NCBI GenBank assembly: GCA_902766365.1
Contig: CACXDC010000087.1
Location: 1-32,854, forward strand
Length of the DNA: 32,854 nt
DNA from: an uncultured Lachnospiraceae bacterium
GTDB taxonomy: Bacteria > Bacillota > Clostridia > Lachnospirales > Lachnospiraceae
Direction of reading: 5' to 3'
Both the position numbers and the translations under genes were made by a program. The notes beneath the pieces are model-generated. The model was not told the origin of the DNA. It ran no database searches and saw only the letters and a program-made list of their open reading frames with translations. The stretch's first letter is position 1, and the number at the start of each line of letters is the position of its first letter. Below, in pieces: positions 1 through 7,606 of this stretch.

Positions 1-51
1 CATAAATTCCGCCATTTTTTCCCTCGCCATGCGGAATTCTTCCCTGTCCAT
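1..51 (-). pseudogene. In-frame continuation of the flippase gene beyond its stop codon (runs off window)
   Basis: Directly after the TAG at 52-54, the same reading frame stays open to the window edge and reads MDREEFRMAREKMAEFM. This resembles the loop expected at this point of a SpoVB/MATE-type transporter. It also resembles the same protein's first half, where the segment RREQYGNAGRVLKNAL follows a similar arginine-rich stretch. I infer that this is the severed C-terminal part of the gene at 52-1008. The rest of the frame lies outside the window, so its length is unknown. Confidence 0.5.
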
Positions 52-1008
52 CTAATAGATGATCCTTCTGAGATACCCTTCATGAAAAAGGATACAGAAA
101 AGAATCATGATCCCCAGCACTGGCAGACATTTCCCATAATAATTTCCCCATAAAAGAATGGTATCTGCCGTATCCCTTTTCTGTCTGATAAAAAGAATAC
201 CATCCAGCAAAAGAATGCCTCTTCCCAGAAGAGCATACATCTTAAATGGCAGTGCTGTACCCATCAGCATACGCAGGATATGCTGACCCCTGTCCTGATT
301 TTTCTGCTGTTCCTTCCTGCCGCTGCTCTTACGATAAACCAGAAATACAAATAATATGTGCAGAAAACCTACGATGGAAGAGATCAGGATACCGATGCTG
401 ATACCGATCGCACCATATGCTGCTGCATAAATACTGTCCTGCAGAAGTGCAGATACCTTCTGCCCATATCTGTAAAGGATCCCTGTACTGATCAGGGACG
501 CCGTGATCATAACCACCGATTTGATAACGATGGAATGAGAAGAAGGAATATGCGAGCCATTTCCTTCAAAATACCCCTTCCATACTCCTGTCATGACTTC
601 AAATACAATAGCCGGTGCCATAATACTGATACACATACCGGCAACCGGCTGGTGCAGCACATTCCTTGCAAAGTCAGGTCCAAGCAAAGTCAGCAGCACA
701 CTGCACAGAATACCGGCAAATGCACCTGCAAACAATGCATTCTTCAGAACCCTGCCAGCATTTCCATACTGTTCTCTTCTGACCCGGTATCTGACAAGTG
801 AAGCTGTGGCTGATGAAAATCCATACGTAAAGAAGCAGCCCGCTGCTACATATAATTCTATGGCAAAACTGCCAAATGCAACTCCCTTTTCCCCTGTCAT
901 ATAAACCAGAGGAACACGGAGAATCAGACTGGCAATGCAGGTAAAGATCAGAACCGCTCCATAGCTTTCCTTTCTTCTCCCCTTTGCCCCTTTTCCTTTT
1001 CTGCTCAT
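52..1008 (-). CDS. SpoVB/MATE-like polysaccharide or lipid II flippase, N-terminal part, ended by an in-frame TAG
   Basis: This is a polytopic membrane protein of 318 residues with about eight to nine hydrophobic segments after a very basic N-terminus (MSRKGKGAKGRRK). The overall look fits the MOP/MATE superfamily branch that holds SpoVB and other envelope-polysaccharide flippases, which move lipid-linked sugars across the membrane. Such proteins are normally about 500 residues with 12 to 14 helices, so this one is roughly 60% of full length. It ends at a TAG after LRRIIY, and the same frame continues open to the window edge. The start is supported by AAGGAG five bases before the ATG. It follows ybeY by 16 bases and is probably in the same operon. 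Either it is a recent nonsense mutant (CAG to TAG is one step) or the product is really short. TAG is an ordinary stop here, since pdp, the coiled-coil gene and the citrate synthase gene also end with it. The family assignment is moderately sure; the substrate is unknown. Confidence 0.6.
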   Translation of the reverse strand: MSRKGKGAKGRRKESYGAVLIFTCIASLILRVPLVYMTGEKGVAFGSFAIELYVAAGCFFTYGFSSATASLVRYRVRREQYGNAGRVLKNALFAGAFAGILCSVLLTLLGPDFARNVLHQPVAGMCISIMAPAIVFEVMTGVWKGYFEGNGSHIPSSHSIVIKSVVMITASLISTGILYRYGQKVSALLQDSIYAAAYGAIGISIGILISSIVGFLHILFVFLVYRKSSGRKEQQKNQDRGQHILRMLMGTALPFKMYALLGRGILLLDGILFIRQKRDTADTILLWGNYYGKCLPVLGIMILFCILFHEGYLRRIIY

Positions 1009-1024
1009 AAGTACTCCTTATTTG

Positions 1025-1528
1025 TCAAATATCTCTTGTTATTCCCAGCTTTTCAAGCACAGCCTCCTGCTTCTTTTCCATTACTGCCGCCTCTTCCGGT
1101 ACCATATGGTCATACCCGCACAGGTGAAGCAGACTGTGGGCTGTAAGAAAAGCAAATTCTCTTTTTGGTGAATGTCCGAAGCTCTCCGCCTGCTGAAATA
1201 CCCGCTCTGCAGAAATAATAATATCGCCAAGAATAAGTTCCCCGCTGTCCGGATCAAAATAATCCGCCTCTTCCTCTTCTACAACAGAAAAATCCGCCTC
1301 CACCCTGAAGGGGATCATGGGAAAAGACAGGACATCTGTCGGCATATCCTTGTCCCTGAACTGTCTGTTATATTCCTGTATTCCCTGATTGTCTGTGATC
1401 AGCAGATTGACCTGTGCTTCATAGGGACAGTTCTCACTTGTAAGAACCTCCTCCATGACACTTTCCAGGATTTCCCTGCAATCAAAAGGAAATGTGATCT
1501 CAGTTTCATTTTCAACGTAAGAAGTCAT
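1025..1528 (-). CDS. ybeY: Endoribonuclease YbeY (rRNA maturation / ribosome quality control)
   Basis: YbeY is a metal-dependent RNase needed for 16S rRNA 3'-end processing and ribosome quality control in the cytoplasm. The 167-residue length is normal. The family zinc motif HxxxHxxGxDH is intact: His131, His135 and His141 in HSLLHLCGYDH. The upstream family segment TDVLSFPM (residues 64-71) is also present. The start overlaps the end of the HD membrane gene by 17 bases, with GGGAG 12 bases ahead, so translation is probably coupled. The order yqfC-yqfD-phoH-HD-ybeY is the conserved Firmicutes order, which supports the identification. I would expect dgkA, cdd or era next, but a flippase-like gene follows instead. 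Confidence 0.97.
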   Translation of the reverse strand: MTSYVENETEITFPFDCREILESVMEEVLTSENCPYEAQVNLLITDNQGIQEYNRQFRDKDMPTDVLSFPMIPFRVEADFSVVEEEEADYFDPDSGELILGDIIISAERVFQQAESFGHSPKREFAFLTAHSLLHLCGYDHMVPEEAAVMEKKQEAVLEKLGITRDI

Positions 1529-2681
1529 AATATAGCTGTTCTCCCGCTAATATTTTTTTCATCTGTTCCAGATCTCCTATGGAGATCTCGCTCTGGTTCA
1601 GGATGCCGCTGCTCATTTTCTTCTGGAAAACTGCCTCAACCAGTTTGTCATAATCCAGCGCCGCATCCTTGTTTTTCTCAAAAAGATAGCTGATGGATGA
1701 TATCATGGTATCTGCAAACAGAAGTACTACCGTTTCCCTGGAACGTATTGGTATATCTGGCTGCAGGTATTCCTTCAGTATCTGCAGTGCCTGTCCAGGC
1801 ATATGATATTCCGCCAGAATACCTTCCACGGCTTCATAGGAATTATCATTCTGCAGTACACCTATCTTGTGATAATATCCTCCTGCTTTGGCTGCGGCTG
1901 CATTCATATGGAGCTTTGATGCGATCCGTTCACACAGATATGCCGTATGGATCGCATGAAAGTATTCCTCTCTGGACTGCTCCTTCAGTCTGACAAGAAG
2001 CGGACATTCCGGGTCATTCACATCCATATACGCATCTCTGGTGCGATATATGATTGAAAAGCTGAACAGCTTCAGCAGGATTACCATAAGGATCAGGCTG
2101 ACCAGCGTATTAAATGCCGGCACGATCAGCATTTCCAGCGAAAATCCCTCATTTGCCAGCAGGATCTCCCGTACGCTCAGACAAACAAACTGCAGCAGCA
2201 GGGAACAAAGCAGTGGTCTTCCCACCTGAAAGCTCTCATCCAGTCCGAAGAAAAGATAAACTCCTGCCATACCGATCACAAAATACATGATAAACAGTAC
2301 CGCATCCCCGTCACTGCAAAGCAGAACACTGATAAGCAGCAGTGTGCTTCCGGCGCCCATGGCAGTCATCCGGTCTGAAAAAAGCATCAGACCTGTGAAA
2401 ACAGCCAGATAAGGCCAGCCCCCTTCGGGGATCAGTGGAAAAAACACACTGAATACCAGAAACAGCAGATATAGCAGAAAGAACCGGCCGGTATTTTCCG
2501 TATGTTCCTTCTCTGACATCTGAAACAGCATCCCACCTGCTGCGATCGCTGTGAAAACAGCTGTTCCTGCAATTTCATATACTGTTTTCTGATACAGATA
2601 AGCTGCCAGTGCTGCAGAAAGTACAGTAAGGAAAAACAACAGCAGCTTTCTGATGCTGTCAATTATCTTTTCTTTTGCCAT
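1512..2681 (-). CDS. Membrane protein with 7TM-like region and degenerate HD domain (PgpH/YqfF relative)
   Basis: The position between phoH and ybeY is that of pgpH (yqfF), a c-di-AMP phosphodiesterase of about 700 residues. It normally has an extracellular domain, seven helices and a cytoplasmic HD domain. Here the extracellular domain is missing: the protein goes straight into about seven hydrophobic segments and then a C-terminal HD-like domain of roughly 170 residues. The HD dyad is altered, with AGGYYHKIG in place of the usual YYHDIG, so the metal-binding Asp is Lys. The first His (EEYFHAIHTA) and the late Asp (VLLFADTM) remain. Phosphodiesterase activity is therefore doubtful, and a sensory or scaffold role is possible. 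The frame is open from a TTG at 2777, but that would overlap phoH by 119 bases. I prefer the ATG at 2681 (389 residues; 23-base overlap with phoH), though the ATG at 2744 is possible. No start has a strong ribosome-binding site. Confidence 0.75.
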   Translation of the reverse strand: MAKEKIIDSIRKLLLFFLTVLSAALAAYLYQKTVYEIAGTAVFTAIAAGGMLFQMSEKEHTENTGRFFLLYLLFLVFSVFFPLIPEGGWPYLAVFTGLMLFSDRMTAMGAGSTLLLISVLLCSDGDAVLFIMYFVIGMAGVYLFFGLDESFQVGRPLLCSLLLQFVCLSVREILLANEGFSLEMLIVPAFNTLVSLILMVILLKLFSFSIIYRTRDAYMDVNDPECPLLVRLKEQSREEYFHAIHTAYLCERIASKLHMNAAAAKAGGYYHKIGVLQNDNSYEAVEGILAEYHMPGQALQILKEYLQPDIPIRSRETVVLLFADTMISSISYLFEKNKDAALDYDKLVEAVFQKKMSSGILNQSEISIGDLEQMKKILAGEQLYYDFLR

Positions 2682-3690
2682 AACCTGATTTTCTGCTTCT
2701 GTTTCCCGTTCTGCCTTTTGCACTGTCTTTTTCCTTTGCTTCATATACTTCGTAAGCTTTAACAATCTTCTGTACAAGAGGATGTCTTACCACATCCTTG
2801 CTTGTCATATTACAGAATGCAATATCATCAATTCCTTTTAATACACGTACTGCGATATCCAGTCCGGAAACAGAAGACGGTGCAAGATCCTTCTGTGATG
2901 CGTCTCCTGTAATGATCACTTTGGAGCCGAAACCGATTCTTGTCAGGAACATCTTCATCTGTGCCGGTGTGGTATTCTGTGCCTCATCCAGGATAATATA
3001 AGCATTATCCAGTGTCCTTCCTCTCATATAAGCCAAAGGCGCCACCTCGATCAGTCCTTTTTCCATATTCTTCATAAAGGACTCTGCCCCCATGATCTGA
3101 TACAGGGCATCATACAAAGGACGAAGATAGGGATCTACCTTACTCTGCAGATCACCCGGCAGAAATCCAAGCTTCTCTCCTGCCTCGATCGCCGGCCTTG
3201 TCAGGATGATCCTCTCTACTTCCTGATTTTTAAAGGCTGTGATCGCCATGGCCATGGCAAGATAGGTTTTGCCGGTTCCTGCAGGTCCCAGTCCGAACAC
3301 AAGCATATTCTTCCGTATACTGTCCACATACTGCTTCTGCCCTAGTGTTTTCGGTTTTACCGGTTTGCCGGAAACCGTATGACAGATACAGTCTTTATCT
3401 ATTTCAAGTAATACATCGCTTTTATTTTCTTCCATACACATGGCAATCGCATAATCAACATTCTGATCTTCGATGTTGTTTCCTCTCTCTGACAGAGCAT
3501 TCAGCTCTTCCAGTACATTCTTCGCCATCTCGGCATTCCTGTCTGCTCCGCTTATGATGATCTTTCCATTCCTGTCGGTAATCGAAACGTCAAACTGTCT
3601 TTCCAGTTTCTTCACATTCCTGTCAAACTGTCCGAACAGATTCTGGATATGTCCGGCCGACACCTGTACTTCTCTCACACCTGTTTCCAT
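2659..3690 (-). CDS. phoH: PhoH-family ATPase
   Basis: This is a cytoplasmic P-loop ATPase of the PhoH/YbeZ family, thought to act with YbeY in RNA and ribosome metabolism. Its biochemical role in Firmicutes is not settled. Residues 1-100 hold an N-terminal KH-like part, followed by the PhoH domain with Walker A GPAGTGKT (135-142), the conserved ILTRPAIEAGEKLGFLPGD (162-180) and Walker B YIILDEAQN (231-239). The length of 343 residues is typical, with a basic tail (RTGNRSRKSGYGKRK). GGGAG six bases upstream of the ATG supports the start. It abuts yqfD with no gap, overlaps the HD membrane gene at its end, and belongs to the sporulation/ribosome gene block. Confidence 0.97.
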   Translation of the reverse strand: METGVREVQVSAGHIQNLFGQFDRNVKKLERQFDVSITDRNGKIIISGADRNAEMAKNVLEELNALSERGNNIEDQNVDYAIAMCMEENKSDVLLEIDKDCICHTVSGKPVKPKTLGQKQYVDSIRKNMLVFGLGPAGTGKTYLAMAMAITAFKNQEVERIILTRPAIEAGEKLGFLPGDLQSKVDPYLRPLYDALYQIMGAESFMKNMEKGLIEVAPLAYMRGRTLDNAYIILDEAQNTTPAQMKMFLTRIGFGSKVIITGDASQKDLAPSSVSGLDIAVRVLKGIDDIAFCNMTSKDVVRHPLVQKIVKAYEVYEAKEKDSAKGRTGNRSRKSGYGKRKDN

Positions 3691-4923
3691 TTATTCTCCC
3701 TGCACCTCTCCAGTCATACGGATCTCTGTCTTCTTCAGCCCGGAGCATGGTGCCGTTACTTCAAATTCCACTTTAAGGTCATAAATTCCCTTATATTTCT
3801 TTATTGTAACATCTTTTTTTATATTTTGTACCCCTTTTTCCTCTAAAGTTTCTACAAATTTCTGAATTTTATGCTCCATTTGCTTCCTGATCTCTGCCTG
3901 CTCATAGATTCTTTCCTCAGTCACATACTCTCTGCTTTTCTCTGAGATCCAGTAAATGGGGACCAGAAAATTTCCAAACAGACGCATCTGCTCCGTCTCC
4001 ATGATGCAGTCCCCTTTCCGGTATGCCTTCCCAGGGAATCTCAGATGAAATCCCCTTTTTCCGGCAAGTATCCTCAGTCCCCTTTTTTCTCTTCCCGTAT
4101 ATGTCCTGTACTCATATTTTTCCGGGAATTTCCATTCCTTTACAAAGGAAAAGGACAGTCCGATATCTGCATCAGCCCTGCAGTATTCATATCTCTTTAC
4201 TTCTCCGTCCTCATTCATGATCGGAACGCATCCCTCTACCAGAATGTCTCCTTTCTGTACTGTATCTCCTTCCCTGACAACCGGGTTACCACTCCTTGTG
4301 ATCATACTCACAATCACCCCCTCCCTGTCAGCCACCAGATCATAGCCTGCATCCTCTGTGCGGTCTTCCCCTTCTTTTACTTCCGGCATTTTTTCATTTT
4401 CCCTGATCTGGATCACCAGACTGGTGCCATCCATTCTGGCTGAGGTCCATGTCACAAGTGGAAACTCGTTTCTGATCTTCTTTTCCACCTCTTCCATGGC
4501 AAGCTGCTTTTTCTTCATTCCCGTCCTGATATTGTTCTCTGAAAGAAAATCCGTAAGGACCTCTTCTGTTACATAGTGGTTTCCTATGATCCTGATATTC
4601 CACACATAGCCGGACATGAGGATCCAGAAAAGCAGACTTAGGACCACTCCGGCAAGAAAAATCTTTCTTTTCTGCAGCCTTACCATAAGAAAGGGCAGTC
4701 CACAACGCTTTGTTATGACTACCCTCGTTCCCGTCTTCCTTGTGATCTTTTTCAACTGCCAGAAAGCCTTAAGGCTTACCGACATCGTATAAAAACTGCC
4801 CTGGTTCTGAATATCCCACAGCAGAATATTATGATTCCCACATAAATTGATAAACCGCTCCGGAGAATAACCGGTCACCCGGATCCTCACATATCCCTTC
4901 AGGAAACGAATCAACTGCAGCAT
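3691..4923 (-). CDS. yqfD: Sporulation protein YqfD
   Basis: YqfD is a membrane protein of sporulating Firmicutes, made under mother-cell control in Bacillus and part of sporulation envelope work; its molecular role is not well defined. The N-terminus (MLQLIRFLKGYVRIRVTGY, then FINLC) is the family signature. A single strong transmembrane helix lies near residues 85-107 (FLAGVVLSLLFWILMSGYVW), followed by a large extracytoplasmic part with a POTRA/FtsQ-like feel (VTEEVLTDFLSENNIRTG). The frame is open from a GTG at 4935, but that GTG-AGG is itself the ribosome-binding site. The ATG at 4923 lies six bases after GAGG, so I choose it (410 residues). It follows yqfC by 31 bases and abuts phoH. 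Confidence 0.95.
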   Translation of the reverse strand: MLQLIRFLKGYVRIRVTGYSPERFINLCGNHNILLWDIQNQGSFYTMSVSLKAFWQLKKITRKTGTRVVITKRCGLPFLMVRLQKRKIFLAGVVLSLLFWILMSGYVWNIRIIGNHYVTEEVLTDFLSENNIRTGMKKKQLAMEEVEKKIRNEFPLVTWTSARMDGTSLVIQIRENEKMPEVKEGEDRTEDAGYDLVADREGVIVSMITRSGNPVVREGDTVQKGDILVEGCVPIMNEDGEVKRYEYCRADADIGLSFSFVKEWKFPEKYEYRTYTGREKRGLRILAGKRGFHLRFPGKAYRKGDCIMETEQMRLFGNFLVPIYWISEKSREYVTEERIYEQAEIRKQMEHKIQKFVETLEEKGVQNIKKDVTIKKYKGIYDLKVEFEVTAPCSGLKKTEIRMTGEVQGE

Positions 4924-4954
4924 TCCATACCTCACAACTCAAATTTCGGCTTCC

Positions 4955-5254
4955 TTACAGGAAACTGATGGTTTCGATCATTCCCCTGATCTTCATATCT
5001 TCGTTGGTATAGTAGACAATCGTCAGATTCTTTCCCTTCAGTTCTATCCTTCTGTTTTTCCCCTGCAGCAGGATCAGGTCATCAGAATATTGCAGGATCC
5101 CTTTATAATTTTCCACAAAAACATCATTTTCTCCGGTCACTGTTATAATAGATGCTCCCAGGAGCGAATCCTTGGGAAGCTTTAAAGACTCCACCACCAG
5201 TTCCCGCTTTTTCTGAATCTGCATTCTGTGATTCTTTTTTTCTTTTTTCATCAT
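4955..5254 (-). CDS. yqfC: Sporulation protein YqfC
   Basis: This small protein of 99 residues belongs to the YabP/YqfC family found only in spore formers. It is usually encoded just before yqfD, as here. The body (ELVVESLKLPKDSLLGASI, then FVENYKGILQYSDDLILL) is the family's conserved beta-rich core, and there is no membrane segment. The ATG at 5254 has no clear ribosome-binding site in the 34 bases before it, and neither does the later Met11. The start is therefore less certain than the identity, and weak or coupled translation after pdp is possible. Its function is unknown beyond the association with sporulation. Confidence 0.9.
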   Translation of the reverse strand: MMKKEKKNHRMQIQKKRELVVESLKLPKDSLLGASIITVTGENDVFVENYKGILQYSDDLILLQGKNRRIELKGKNLTIVYYTNEDMKIRGMIETISFL

Positions 5255-5288
5255 GCTATACTATATGACAAAAAAGAAACCGGCAGAA

Positions 5289-6593
5289 CTATTTCAGGAT
5301 CTGATGCACCACGGCACCTTCCTTTTTTGCTTTTTCTCCGATGTGATAGGCTCTTAACAGTCTTTCCTCACAGGCAATGCGCTTTGCTTCCTCATTGGAA
5401 TGGATATACGCCAGTATTTCTCCTTTCTTTACCGGATCACCAACCTTCTTTGCAAGAACGATTCCTACAGAAAGGTCAATCCCGCTCTCCTTGGTCTCTC
5501 TGCCGCCGCCAAGGATCAGAGAACAGATCCCCACTTCGTCACACTGGATCCTTTCCACATATCCTTCTCTGTCGGAAAGAAGAGGTGTGATACTGGAAGC
5601 CCGTGGCAGCAGCTCCGGCTCATAGACCATCTGTTTATCGCCTCCCTGAGCTTCTACAAATTCTGCCAGCTTGTCAAGTGCCCTTCCACTGTCAACCGCA
5701 TCCTGCAGCATGGCTCTTGCCTGCTGCTCATTCTCTGCGAGCTCTGCCACCATAAGCATACAGCTTCCCAGTGTCATGCACAGCTCTGTGAAATCCGCCG
5801 GTCCATGTCCTTTCAGCGTTTCAATCGCTTCCTTTACCTCAAGGGCATTTCCTACAGCATTTCCCAGCGGCTGATCCATATCAGAGATCACTGCCATCAT
5901 CTTTCTTCCCGCATTTCTTCCGATCGTCATCATCTCACCGGCAAGGAGCATGGCATCGGCTTCTTCCTTCATGAAAGCGCCGCTTCCGGTCTTCACATCA
6001 AGCACAATAGCATCGGCTCCGGCCGCCAGCTTCTTACTCATAATGGAGGAGGCGATCAGTGACATATTATCTACCGTAGCCGTAACATCCCGGAGGGCAT
6101 AAAGCTTCTTATCGGCCGGTGCCAGGTTCTTCGTCTGGCCGATGATGGAAATGCCGATCCGGTTCACCTGATCAATAAATGCCTCTTCACTTAAGGAAGT
6201 GGAAAATCCCCGGAAGCTCTCCAGCTTGTCAATGGTACCACCGGTATGTCCCAGTCCTCTTCCGCTCATTTTGGCAATTTTGACACCACAGGCACTGACC
6301 ATGGGTGTCAGGGCGAGAGAAGTCTTATCTCCCACACCGCCTGTACTGTGTTTATCCACCTTGATCCCCCGGATGCCGGACAGATCAAGCTGATCCCCGC
6401 TTTCTGCCATAGCCATGGTAAGTGCAGCGGTCTCCTTTTCATCCATACCGTTAAAGTAAATTGCCATCATCATGGCTGCCATCTGATAATCAGGAATATC
6501 TCCCTTTGTGTAACCCTCGATCATAAAAGAGATCTCTTCCCGTGAAAGCGTGCCACCGTTTCTCTTTTTCATGATCAGATCATACATGCGCAT
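5289..6593 (-). CDS. pdp: Pyrimidine-nucleoside phosphorylase
   Basis: The enzyme cleaves uridine, deoxyuridine or thymidine with phosphate to the free base and (deoxy)ribose-1-phosphate for nucleoside salvage in the cytoplasm. The 434-residue length matches the family. The phosphate and sugar site [16 protein letters not shown] is complete, as are the N-terminal [14 protein letters not shown] and the [18 protein letters not shown] segment. The C-terminal part ([15 protein letters not shown]) is the barrel-sandwich hybrid domain. It starts 21 bases after the rlmH stop with a GGGAG upstream, and ends with TAG. It is probably co-transcribed with rlmH and yqfC. A strict thymidine phosphorylase (deoA) cannot be excluded from sequence alone, but Firmicutes members of this type are usually broad. 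Confidence 0.95.
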   Translation of the reverse strand: MRMYDLIMKKRNGGTLSREEISFMIEGYTKGDIPDYQMAAMMMAIYFNGMDEKETAALTMAMAESGDQLDLSGIRGIKVDKHSTGGVGDKTSLALTPMVSACGVKIAKMSGRGLGHTGGTIDKLESFRGFSTSLSEEAFIDQVNRIGISIIGQTKNLAPADKKLYALRDVTATVDNMSLIASSIMSKKLAAGADAIVLDVKTGSGAFMKEEADAMLLAGEMMTIGRNAGRKMMAVISDMDQPLGNAVGNALEVKEAIETLKGHGPADFTELCMTLGSCMLMVAELAENEQQARAMLQDAVDSGRALDKLAEFVEAQGGDKQMVYEPELLPRASSITPLLSDREGYVERIQCDEVGICSLILGGGRETKESGIDLSVGIVLAKKVGDPVKKGEILAYIHSNEEAKRIACEERLLRAYHIGEKAKKEGAVVHQILK

Positions 6594-6614
6594 AACCCTG
6601 TTCTCCCTTCTCCT

Positions 6615-7094
6615 TTATTTATGATAAGGCTCTCCCGACATGATCCGGAAGCCCCGGTAGATCTGTTCCAGCAGGATCACCCGCATCAGCTGATGGGGAA
6701 AGGTCATTCTGGAAAAGGAGATTGCCTCATCCGCCCGTTTTGTTACACTCTCATGCAGTCCAAGCGAACCTCCTATCACAAACTGGATATGGCTTTTCCC
6801 CATCGTCATCAGCTTTTCCAGTCTCCCTGAAAACTCTACGGAATCATATTGCTTCCCCTGGATTTCAAGTGTAAAAAGAAAAGCATCCTCTTTGATATAT
6901 TTTAATATCCTGGATGCCTCTTTCCTTTTGATCTGTTCCTCCAGTGCTTCTCCGGCACTGTCCGGGGTCTTCTCATCTGCAACCTCAATGATCTCCAGCT
7001 TGCAGTAACCGGAAAGCCGTTTACTGAATTCTGTAATGGCTTCCCGGTAAAATTTTTCTTTTACTTTTCCTACACAGATAACTGTTACCTTCAT
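6615..7094 (-). CDS. rlmH: 23S rRNA (pseudouridine1915-N3)-methyltransferase RlmH
   Basis: RlmH is a SPOUT-class methyltransferase that uses SAM to methylate pseudouridine 1915 in helix 69 of 23S rRNA on assembled ribosomes. The length of 159 residues is exactly typical. The start MKVTVICVGKVKEKFY, the SAM-site loop IGGSLGLHESVTKRAD and the C-terminal MTFPHQLMRVILLEQIYRG with terminal GEPYHK are all present. Its ATG overlaps the stop of the preceding small membrane protein in an ATGA arrangement, so translation is coupled. Confidence 0.98.
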   Translation of the reverse strand: MKVTVICVGKVKEKFYREAITEFSKRLSGYCKLEIIEVADEKTPDSAGEALEEQIKRKEASRILKYIKEDAFLFTLEIQGKQYDSVEFSGRLEKLMTMGKSHIQFVIGGSLGLHESVTKRADEAISFSRMTFPHQLMRVILLEQIYRGFRIMSGEPYHK

Positions 7095-7582
7095 AAATCC
7101 GTTTCTTTTTCCTGCCCATCCTTTTCAAAAATGGATGCATAGATCTCATCTGTCAGCCGTTCCAGGTAATCCTGATCCAGATTCATAAATTTTCCTGAGA
7201 TCAGTTCCTTCACCTTCTCTGTTCTGGCAAAATATTTTGCTTCTTCCTCTTCCTGATCAAAATGCAGCGCCTGATCAATATCCTCTGCGGAAAGATTGGT
7301 CATACACCACTTTTTGATCTCATTTGTCAGATTGTTTTCACTGCCAGCCTTTTTTTCAAATATTCTGGCACTCCTTAAGGAAACACAGCCCATGATGATA
7401 AAAAGCAGAAACAGTGCCCCCATAACACCGCTGATCATATACTTATTCAGTCCCCTGATCGATATTACATCCAGGAAATAAAGGACAACCAGAATAAATC
7501 CTGCACTGCCCACAATCAGCAGAGTATAGGCGGAAGACCTGTTATTCTCCGCTTTCTCTGCATTGTTTACATACGAAGCCAT
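7091..7582 (-). CDS. Hypothetical two-helix membrane protein
   Basis: I do not recognise a named family. The 163 residues have a short polar N-terminus, two transmembrane helices (about 18-41 and 46-69) joined by a very short loop, and a charged cytoplasmic tail of about 95 residues. The tail is rich in Glu, Lys and Asp and probably helical (EEEEAKYFARTEKVKELISGK). The start is sure: GGGGAGG lies seven bases before the ATG, the strongest ribosome-binding site in this stretch. It follows the MORN-repeat gene by 24 bases and overlaps rlmH by four. A role in the envelope is only a guess from the topology. Confidence 0.85.
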   Translation of the reverse strand: MASYVNNAEKAENNRSSAYTLLIVGSAGFILVVLYFLDVISIRGLNKYMISGVMGALFLLFIIMGCVSLRSARIFEKKAGSENNLTNEIKKWCMTNLSAEDIDQALHFDQEEEEAKYFARTEKVKELISGKFMNLDQDYLERLTDEIYASIFEKDGQEKETDL

Positions 7583-7606
7583 AAAAACACCTCCCCAGGA
7601 TGCAGA

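Noticed and set aside
52-1008. Genome-wide TAG recoding as an explanation for the flippase stop
   Set aside because: At least three intact genes here (phosphorylase, coiled-coil, citrate synthase) end normally with TAG.
1512-2777. TTG start at 2777 for the HD membrane gene
   Set aside because: It would overlap phoH by 119 bases and has no ribosome-binding site; an ATG near the phoH stop is more likely.
5225-5290. Possible sporulation-sigma promoter (GTCATATA) just before yqfC
   Set aside because: No matching -10 box lies at the right spacing, and the start point would fall inside the gene.
5400-6062. Plus-strand open frame of 220 codons opposite the pyrimidine-nucleoside phosphorylase gene
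   Set aside because: It is fully covered by a conserved gene on the other strand; there is no start signal and the composition is shadow-like.
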